A DNA stretch of 64,000 bases from Ehretia macrophylla (Eukaryota > Streptophyta > Magnoliopsida > Boraginales > Ehretiaceae). How positions within the stretch are numbered: the first letter of the stretch is position 1; each line of letters begins with the position of its first letter. Position numbers and translations under genes: made by a program. The notes below the pieces were generated by a model. It did not search any database. It was not told where the DNA came from and worked only from the letters and a program-made list of their open reading frames with translations. The stretch lies in contig CM075767.1 in assembly GCA_037974665.1 (NCBI GenBank), positions 21,577,998 through 21,641,997 on the forward strand, written 5' to 3'. This document shows, piece by piece, positions 57,216 to 64,000 of the stretch.

Positions 57216-59400
57216 ATTTATGAACTTCCAAAAGGAAATAACATTCTACGTAACTACATTTAAGCTCTTAACTAATTAATTGAAATTCAATTACTAGTAA
57301 CTATATCAACTTTCTAAACTAATCTCCTTTAGCCCAAATTCTTACTCATACAAATGAAACTCAAGCAAACTCCAAACCAACCATTTAATAGATATTAAAT
57401 GAGCATGAAGAGTAGCATTGCAACATAGTTACAACATTAACCCTAACTTCAGCCCATTTTCCCTTTATTTACCAACACAATTTAGCTTCCAATCGAAACA
57501 CAAAGTGCAATTCCCAAAAACCAACCATCCTACCTTTCTAAGAACACTAAAAGACACCTACTCAAGCCTTAAAACCCTGCTTTTGACATAGAAGCTTAGG
57601 AAGGCCCCGAGTTACTTTGAACTACAGCTACCCAAACCGTTCCTCAGTTCAATGCCACGATAGCACCAAAAGTACTTCCATGTACTTCTAAGACCATAAC
57701 TCCAATCAAAACGTGAAAAGTCAACACTTGGTTAAACGACCCCTTTAACTCAAGACCTAATTCAAAGCACATACCAATTACAAGTTTTCCAATTCATAAC
57801 CCAACTATATTACACTTCTAAATTCATATTATGACATCATTTAAAACCATAAAACCATACTTCAAATCACAATTACCTCAAAAGCCCTGAAATTCTCCTT
57901 TATGCATTTACACTACAAGTCCCCTAACCGAAGTTCAATTAAACAAAACGAATGCATTTCTAGTACTTCCACACCTATTAAACACTAGCTATAATGCCCA
58001 AACATGCCCGGATTTGCATTTACCTTGAAACCCCCTTGTAAAATGGGTCATTTTTGTCAATATATCCAAGTTTCGAGCTAACCAAGTGCAATTAATTATT
58101 ATTCTACATTCATGGACATGTTTAGCACCTATTAGAAGCATTGAATGAATCTTTATTGCAAATTTTTCTGGAAACCCTCAAATCACTATTCATCATTTTC
58201 TTTAATTCATCAACCACCATTTTTAACCATTCAAAAAGCTAACTAACTACAAAAGTTTGCTCTACATACATATTTAAGCATATTTGAAGCAATAAATTAA
58301 GCTAGAACACAAGAGTTTACTATTCACATTTTTTTACTATTTATCATCTTCAACAATATGGCTCACATAAAAATTAAAGCAAACAAGTCATTAAATTGCA
58401 CAAATCAAGTCCCTAGCTCATGTATACAACTCTTTGTGAAGGAATTTTACAAGATATAGTCATATAAACACAAATCTAGAAATTAAAGTTTAACCAATAA
58501 AACTTGAAAATATCATGAAATGCAAAACCCTCACTTACAAGCCTTAGAGATGCTAGGAATAGGCTGAGGAGACTTTGGTTCCACCTCAATCCACCTTGGA
58601 GAAGTACAAAATGGTAAGCCTTGAAGAATTTTCCTTATCTTTTCATTTTCTGTCATTTTCGGCCATAGGCCTCTTTTTTTGTTTTTGTTTGTTGTTCTCT
58701 GCTACTATTCATGGAAGACAAAAATTAAAATATAATAAAATGGGGTAGGTCCAAGGGTCATGGTTTTGGGTCAAGCTTGGGTCAATTTGTATGCAAAATG
58801 GGTTAAGTTTTGTATTCTATGGGTTAAAATAGTGTAAATAAAATGTTGAAAACACTATTCCTAACGATACAATAAAACATTTTCTAAACGCTATCTCCCG
58901 AGGTCTAATGCTCAAAATTCCACTTCGGGTATTCCTTTAATGTCGAATGTGACCTAGGAAAATTATAAAATTGAGCATTTTTTACAGTCAAATTTCTTAT
59001 GAATAGTGACTATTTAAAAATAAGCTTTTAAGAGAATAATGCACAAAACATACACAAATGAATGCAAGAAAATAAATTCAATAATACTATAAATAAGGTA
59101 ATTAATTTTTGTATCATATAGAATATTTAAATAGCATATGAATATTTTGAACAAATAAATTAATTTAAATTACCAAATAAATGTTAAAGTTAAAGTGGAC
59201 ATTTAAATTCATACAATCACTTAAACTAAATGCAAGAAGTAATTTGAATCAACACAATTAGTAAAATGGTAAGACACTTATTTTACATATATATTAATTA
59301 TAGGCATGTTGCATATTTAAATGCACATTTATTGCCTTTAAGGTGGTAAATGCACATATAATGCCATGAAAGTAAATAATGCATGTATGTGTGTAGGTCC
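57216..59400. other. CACTA interior, right of the TRIM, no gene seen
   Basis: AT-rich non-coding sequence. No domain is recognised on either strand. Confidence 0.5.
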
Positions 59401-59439
59401 GGGGTCTCACAAGTGGGGGGGTTGTGGTTTGAAAGGGGT

Positions 59440-59765
59440 GGGGCTCCTGTCTCCAATTTTGGAGACGGCGAAGTATGCCATCTCTAATTTTGGAGATAGG
59501 ATGCGCTCCTGTCTCCAATTTTGGAGACGGTGAAGTATGCCATCTCCAATTTTGGAGACGGGATGCGCTCCTGTCTCCAATTTTGTAGACATGAGGCGTT
59601 CCCGTCTCCAATTTTGGAGACGACACACTTCACCGTCACTAATAGTGACGGCTTGGTGACGGTTTTTTTCGTCTCACACTATGCCGTCACTGTCCTGTCA
59701 CAAAATTGGCGTCAACCTTTTCCTTCACCAAGCCGTCACCGTATTTATGACGGGATGGTGACGGC
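59440..59765. repeat. CACTA right subterminal repeats with palindromes
   Basis: Several copies of the palindrome tctccaattttggaga (59449-59625, some with point changes), then cgtcactaatagtgacg and multiple ggtgacgg / ccgtcacc motifs. Confidence 0.85.
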
Positions 59766-60755
59766 CCATCGCAAAATCTAGTTTTTTTGTAGTGTTATTT
59801 TAATGCTTACTAATAATTCTTTGTTAATGTTGATAACAGAAGCGGAACGGTACCCGAGGTATCATTGAGATTGAAAATCCTAATTTCGTTAAGCCGAAGG
59901 CTTTGAAAGCTAGAGATGTTGATGTAAGCTATTGAATCATTCTTCTGCCTTTCTAATGATCACTATGAATTATAGAATGAGAGTTTCTTGTTATTTTGCA
60001 GGTTGAGAAAACAATTGAACTCTCAAGATGCAAAAGGTGTGAATGCTTATTTATTCTTTTTAATGGAATTTTAATTAAATTCCCCCAGAGAGAGACGCCA
60101 TGTATCATCTTTTGTTCTTCTTCATTATTTACTTGCTCATCTCCTCACACGTTGCCTTTCCAGAATTGATCAACAATTTTGCTTGTTTACTGTTGCTTAG
60201 CATCTTTCTGATTTCATTGAAGTTCTTTAATTTTTTTGACCAAGTCGCACCGAAGCATTTTCCGACTCTCTCATGATTTTTCATACCATTATCTGTATTT
60301 CTTGTATATTTAGAAGTTTTTCTGGATAACTCCTATTATTACTATAATTGGGAAATGCCCCGCATTCTGCACCTAGGAGAGAAAGAGGGTGGGTGTCTTG
60401 TATAATACTATTTGACCGGTTACCTTTTTCCGACTTTGCCTTTACATATGATTGGTTAGACTGACTTGTATTTATTAATATTCTACAGCCAAAGAACAGA
60501 AGAAGCTGGAAGCTCACAAATAACTCTGGATGCCATTGTCTCGCTGAAAAATTAAAATCTACTGTCACCAAGAATTCTATAGCCATCTCCTTTGTATATA
60601 ATATAAATGTTTTTTTGATAGTGGTTAAATGATGTTTAAGTTAAATGTTTCACATTGTCTTAAGCTAAGAGTTGTAATGCATCATACAATAGTGGCAATT
60701 ATGAAAAATTATTTTATTTTTTATTTTTTTGTATTCTTCATTCCTAGATCAATTA

Positions 60756-61800
60756 GCACATCAAGCACTGTTCAATTTTGAAATTTTTTTCATAATATTT
60801 GGACATATATTTCTTTGATGGCTCTCAATCTCTTGCCTCTTCACTTGCAATCGAGTCATCAATCTTACTCGAATCATCTCCAACATTGTAATGATCGACT
60901 TATCTCTAGCGTCAACAATATAGTTAATTAAAGACTTGCACATAATGTTCACCAAAACATCACATTTGAAGTGGTTGAGAAGTGATATCTTTCCCACTAC
61001 TCAAAAGGAATATTCCTTAACCATTCACTTGCAGTTTCGGCATCACCAACTTTTGGGCTTTCTTTCTCAATGTCCTTCATGTATCTATTAAACTTATTCT
61101 TGTTTCATGTTGATGCAGCCTTCCAAAATAGATCTTTCAATGTAAACCCTCTGAATTTCTTTTTAAAGTTTTGGTATATATGGCACAAACAAAACTTGTG
61201 GTGTACACTAGGGTATTCATCTCGGAACACGACATATAACCCCTTTTACCTATCCAAAATGTATGACTACCCTTTCTCATTCAGATCACATATTACCCTA
61301 TGCAGCTCATGCAAGAACCATGACTATGTCTCCCTCCTTTCTATTGGAACCAATGCAATAGAAATCGGGAACATATTATCATTCCCATCATGATCTACAT
61401 CAGCCAATAGTTGACCCCCATATGATGTCTTCAGGAAACATTTGTCTAGTCTTATAAAAGGTCTACAACCAGCTGAAAAGCCATTTCACATAGCAGCCAT
61501 TTGAAAAAACAATCTCTTGAACCTTGGTTCACCAAGACTTCTATCCACCCTAAGTAATAAGGTACTTTTGGGATTATGATGAATAACTGTAGCACAATAA
61601 TCCCGCAATCTATCATATTGTTCAACTGCATCCCCTTCAATTTCTTGTCATGTAAATTACTTAGCTCTAATTGTTTTATATTTGCCAACCGTCACTTTCA
61701 CCTTCTCATGTATATCGCTTTGCAATTTAGCTGTGGCCTTATCTTTCTCAGCCATGACATATTTCACCATCCTTTTCACCTATATATTTATAATGGGCAC
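60756..61800 (-). pseudogene. Second MULE transposase relic, same subfamily
   Basis: Minus-strand frames read, with stops and shifts, GFSAGCRPFIRLDKCFLKTS, YGGQLLADVDHDGNDN, FPISIALVPIERRET (61460-61330), and later HFKCDVLVNIMCKSLINYIV, DARDKSIITMLEMIRVRLMT, RLQVKR (60975-60830). These align block by block with the transposase at 49730-50390. The acidic catalytic position in NNLCESFNN is Lys here (MCKSLIN). No TIR or TSD was identified. Confidence 0.85.
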
Positions 61801-61865
61801 GCCTAGTTGTTAAACCTATGACCACATTTATGGCTTCCTTCAAGAGTTTTAACAACAAATATTGT

Positions 61866-61985
61866 CCTGAGGATGCTCCAGAATCATTTCGATTGCTCGT
61901 TCGAGAACTACGATCTTTAGCTCTAGAACTGAATCATTTCCTTGTATCCGAGAAGAACTTCCAGATTAATAGGAAGGAAGCTTAA
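61866..61985 (+). pseudogene. rpoB: Plastid rpoB 3' end (nuclear insertion)
   Basis: The last 39 codons of the plastid RNA polymerase beta subunit ([20 protein letters not shown] ... NFQINRKEA, stop) begin abruptly at 61866. They are followed after 5 bases by rpoC1, as in plastid genomes. Only the C-terminal tail is present. Confidence 0.9.
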
Positions 61986-61990
61986 TCGGA

Positions 61991-62250
61991 ATGAATCAGA
62001 ATTTTTCTTCTATGATCGATCGGTATAAATATCAACAGCTCTGAATTGGATTAGTTTCTCCTCAACAAATACGTGCTTGGGCCACTAAAATCCTGCCTAA
62101 TGGAGAGATAGTTGGAGAGGTGACAAAACCCTATACTTTTCATTACAAAACCAATAAACCAGAAAAAGATGGATTACTTTGTGAAAGAATTTTTGGACCT
62201 ATAAAAAGTGGAATTTGTGCTTGTGGAAATTATCGAGTAATTGGAGATTT
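61991..62250 (+). pseudogene. rpoC1: Plastid rpoC1 exon 1, 5' part
   Basis: Starts MNQNFSSMIDRYKYQQL, then TGA where Arg (CGA) is expected before [15 protein letters not shown]. It continues to [20 protein letters not shown] and breaks after IGD. It encodes the N-terminus of the beta' subunit, with its zinc-binding Cys residues visible. The in-frame stop is a single C-to-T change. Confidence 0.92.
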
Positions 62251-62289
62251 TTCCTAAATGATGAAGACATAATAAAAAATTTATTTCTA

Positions 62290-62475
62290 CTATTCTAAAA
62301 TGTTAATACAGTATGGAGATGGAATAAGGGTTAAATCAACTGAGTATTCAACTTTTGAAAGTCTTTCTAAGAAAAGAACTGATGTATACATAGGGAAAGC
62401 CGTGTGCAATGAAAAATGCAAGCACGGTTTGGGGAGGGGTTTTTACTTATTTAATAAGGAAATTATCTACTCTAT
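62290..62475 (+). pseudogene. Plastid trnK group II intron, 3' part
   Basis: Contains the domain V-like hairpin gccgtgtgcaatg...tgcaagcacggtt (62399-62430) that precedes the trnK-UUU 3' exon in plastid genomes. matK itself is absent, so this is an abrupt junction with the rpoC1 piece. Confidence 0.75.
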
Positions 62476-62510
62476 CCGACTAGTTCTGGGTTCGAATCCC
62501 GGGCAACCCA
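62476..62510 (+). pseudogene. trnK-UUU: Plastid trnK-UUU 3' exon
   Basis: ccgactagttctgggttcg followed by aatcccgggcaaccca matches the 3' half of plastid tRNA-Lys (T-arm and acceptor strand) with a couple of transitions. The 5' exon is not in this window. Confidence 0.85.
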
Positions 62511-62604
62511 CTGTCATATCGAAATTATATGTATAGCAATCCTTATTTTATTTTTACAATTATTTATTTTCAAAAAAAAAATTCAAATCGATCTAGATAG
62601 ATAT

Positions 62605-62665
62605 TGGTTGATATGAGCATATAAGTCATGTTATACTGTTGAATAACAAGCCTTCCATTTTCTAT
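62605..62665 (+). promoter_or_regulatory. Plastid psbA promoter copy
   Basis: ttgata (62608-62613; plastid form ttgaca) and tatact (62632-62637) are spaced by 18 bases, with tataag between, followed by gttgaataacaagccttcc. This is the psbA promoter that follows trnK in plastid DNA. No psbA coding sequence follows, so the piece is broken off. Confidence 0.8.
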
Positions 62666-63182
62666 AAAAACACAAAATACATAAAAGTCCTAAGTTAAAT
62701 TAACTAAATCTAAGATCCAAAGCTTCAATAATGAACCTTCAAATCGCTATTTGTATTTGACCCAATTTTGTTTCATTAATTAATGAATATTTTATCAATA
62801 TAGAACACTCATATTGATAAAATGATTGGAACCACTTTTTGTAATAAAAATGGGCATTTCACACTTTTTCTCCAATGCTGAATAGATGACCTATGTTTTA
62901 TGTATAAGTAAGAAGAATTTTTGGTTCATAAAAGTAAGCACAAAAAAACTAATAAAAAATACCGCGAACAGAGATATATTGATAAGACTCATGCCTGATG
63001 CGGGAAGGGCTTTTCCCCCCATGAGTAGATTCTCGATTTTTGAAGTTAATGAATCCTAACTATTGCCATTCTCCATTATCGAATGGAGATGTGTGTGTAG
63101 AAGAAGTAGTATATTGATAAAGAAAGTGGTGGTATCCACTCCTATGGCCATGTTCTATTCGGAGGAATAAAATAAAATTTGT
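62666..63182. other. Probable plastid-derived or junction sequence, unidentified
   Basis: AT-rich and lying between plastid fragments. The texture is that of plastid spacer or intron, but I cannot assign it. No gene is seen. Confidence 0.35.
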
Positions 63183-63309
63183 TTCATAACTAATTGATTG
63201 AGCAGCAGCCCGTAAACCACCTAAAAAGGAATATTTATTGTTTGACCCATATCCTAACATAAGAAGTCCAACGGGAGCAATACTTGAAATGGCGATCCAT
63301 AAAAAACTC
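63183..63309 (-). pseudogene. ndhA: Plastid ndhA fragment
   Basis: The minus strand reads FYGSP-damaged start, then [36 protein letters not shown], a segment of NDH subunit 1 (NdhA), and then leaves the family sequence. About 40 codons are present. Membrane-embedded NDH-1 of thylakoids is the parent complex. Confidence 0.88.
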
Positions 63310-63418
63310 GCAAAGTAGGATCAAGCTTAGTCTACTAGAGACAGAGGAGAGCAAAAACAAAGTCAAAGGAGGAATCAATTTGATTTAGCATAAAATTCAA
63401 TTATTTCAACTACATTAA

Positions 63419-63620
63419 ATGATCTTTCAAATTGGTCCCAATTTTTCTTTTGCTAGGCCCATAACTAAAAAACCCACTTTCTTACGATTACGAGGTTTAT
63501 TCGAATATGAAATCCAATCTTGGAAATATAGCATCCCACTTTATTTTACTACCCAGGGCTTCGATACATTTCGCAATCGAGAAATATCTACTGGTGCAGG
63601 TGCTATCTGAGAACAATTAA
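63419..63620 (+). pseudogene. rpoC1: Plastid rpoC1 exon 2, 5' part
   Basis: [38 protein letters not shown] and [16 protein letters not shown] precede a TGA where Arg (CGA) is expected before EQL. The preceding bases look like the end of the rpoC1 intron. It lies 1.2 kb from exon 1, with unrelated plastid pieces between. Confidence 0.92.
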
Positions 63621-64000
63621 CCCTTGGAATATACTACAGCCCCAGGTGGCGAAGAGCCAACATTAAGGTGCCAAACCTTCCTGTCGATGTGAGCTCATGG
63701 GGAAGATCAATCTGTTATCCCTAGAATAACTTTTATACATTGAGCGACGGTCTTTCCACTCGGCACTGTCGGATCACTAAGGCCGACTTTCATCCCTGCT
63801 CGACGGGTGGGTCTTGTAGTCAAGCTCCCTTCTGCCTTTGCACTCGAGGGCCAATCTACGTCCGGCCTGAGAAAACCTTTGCACGCCTTTGTTACCTTTT
63901 GGGAGGCTTACGCCCCATAGAAACTGTCTACCTGAGACTGTTCCTTGGCCCGTAGGTCCTGACACAAGGTTAGAATTCTAGCTCTTCCAGAGTGGTATCT
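63621..64000 (-). rRNA. rrn23: Plastid 23S rRNA gene fragment (nuclear copy), runs off the window
   Basis: The minus strand contains conserved 3'-half 23S segments: cacctggggctgtagtat, atcgacaggaaggtttggc, ctagggataacag, and ggcccgtaggtcctgac read on the plus strand. It has many transitions relative to the expected sequence, so it is not an intact rRNA gene. The junction with rpoC1 at about 63620 does not occur in plastid genomes. Confidence 0.88.

Larger units (their letters stand above)
54575..59794. mobile_element. CACTA (En/Spm-type) element, non-autonomous, 5.2 kb
   Basis: The right end reads, inverted, CACTACAAAAAAACTAGATTTTG. The left end, cattataaaaaaaattggattttg, is its decayed match. 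A 3-bp TSD, tta, flanks it (54572-54574 and 59795-59797). Both subterminal regions are packed with cgtcacc / ggtgacgg-type repeats (54600-55015 and 59440-59765). No transposase is recognisable inside. It sits in an intron of the PP28-like gene and contains a nested TRIM. Confidence 0.9.
53886..60523 (+). pseudogene. PP28/PDAP1-like phosphoprotein gene, split by transposons
   Basis: Exon-like blocks with splice-site context fit plant relatives of the 28-kDa heat- and acid-stable phosphoprotein (PDAP1): 53886-53926 (VGTSTSRSCTFKK, between cag and gtaatt); about 54438-54502 (EVAKVEEDGRFDEESEEEFE, the acidic patch); 59840-59923 (KRNGTRGIIEIENPNFV, KPKALKARDVD, between acag and gtaagc); 60002-60036 (VEKTIELSRCK, between gcag and gtgtga); and 60489-60523 (KEQKKLEAHK and TAA). 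The family is a small, highly charged casein-kinase substrate of unclear role. The first exon is not visible and the long Arg/Glu-rich helix exon before the last block is missing. A MULE (47320-53851) lies left of the first block, and a CACTA element occupies the intron between the second and third blocks. Frames do not join cleanly, so I call it dead. Confidence 0.75.

Noticed and set aside
56584..57279. Duplicated 84-97-codon frames read as a paired gene
   Set aside because: They coincide with the two LTRs of the TRIM; the repetition is the LTR itself.
61991..62250. rpoC1 TGA codon corrected by RNA editing
   Set aside because: Flowering-plant plastid editing is C-to-U and cannot turn UGA back into CGA; the neighbouring shuffled fragments favour a dead nuclear copy.
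1..64000. CRISPR arrays, operons, bacterial-type islands
   Set aside because: No spaced direct repeats or compact co-oriented gene clusters; every repeated structure is explained by plant transposons, microsatellites or segmental copies.

Overview
This is AT-rich plant (angiosperm) nuclear DNA. Supporting signs are Ty1/copia, Ty3/gypsy-type, LINE, Mutator-like (MULE) and CACTA transposons with clean target-site duplications (TSDs), a SUMO-like gene pair, remnants of intron-containing plant genes, and decayed, shuffled plastid DNA at the right end. I cannot name the species. There is one 100-base assembly gap (3901-4000). No CRISPR, operon or prokaryotic feature is present.

Layout. 1-8600: a tandem pair of intronless SUMO-like genes. 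The copy at 1625-1932 is broken; the one at 6591-6872 is open and ends exactly in Gly-Gly. They lie among fold-back elements, one with a perfect 9-bp TSD (210-595). 8620-20071: a defective Copia element (TSD gatat) whose 5' LTR was split by a second, opposite-strand Copia element (8653-15125, TSD gcttt). 20892-27584: a full-length but decayed LINE on the minus strand (14-bp TSD), itself carrying a 1.5-kb insertion. 27700-40350: two diverged copies of one host segment, loaded with different insertions. These include a truncated LINE (28062-28911), a long inverted repeat (31222-32150) and a 3.5-kb gypsy-type LTR element (32496-35993) whose interior is a chimera of captured host-gene fragments. 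41860-46270: several fold-back elements, a short retroposon and a CACTA end.

47320-61800: a PP28/PDAP1-like phosphoprotein gene, recognisable by its exons at 53886-60523, has been cut apart by a 6.5-kb MULE (47320-53851, 10-bp TSD) and a 5.2-kb CACTA element (54575-59794, TSD tta). The CACTA carries a nested miniature LTR element (56608-57203, TSD acata). A second decayed MULE transposase follows on the minus strand. 61866-64000: a mosaic of plastid fragments (rpoB, rpoC1, trnK, psbA promoter, ndhA, rpoC1 exon 2, 23S rRNA).

The only reading frame that looks like an intact ordinary host gene is the SUMO-like gene at 6591-6872. The most unusual object is the gene-capturing LTR element. Its gag-like start and a chain of PPR, F-box-associated, DegP2-protease and TBC/RabGAP fragments share one reading frame, interrupted by a single amber codon. 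All homology calls are from my own reading of translated motifs; no database search was run.
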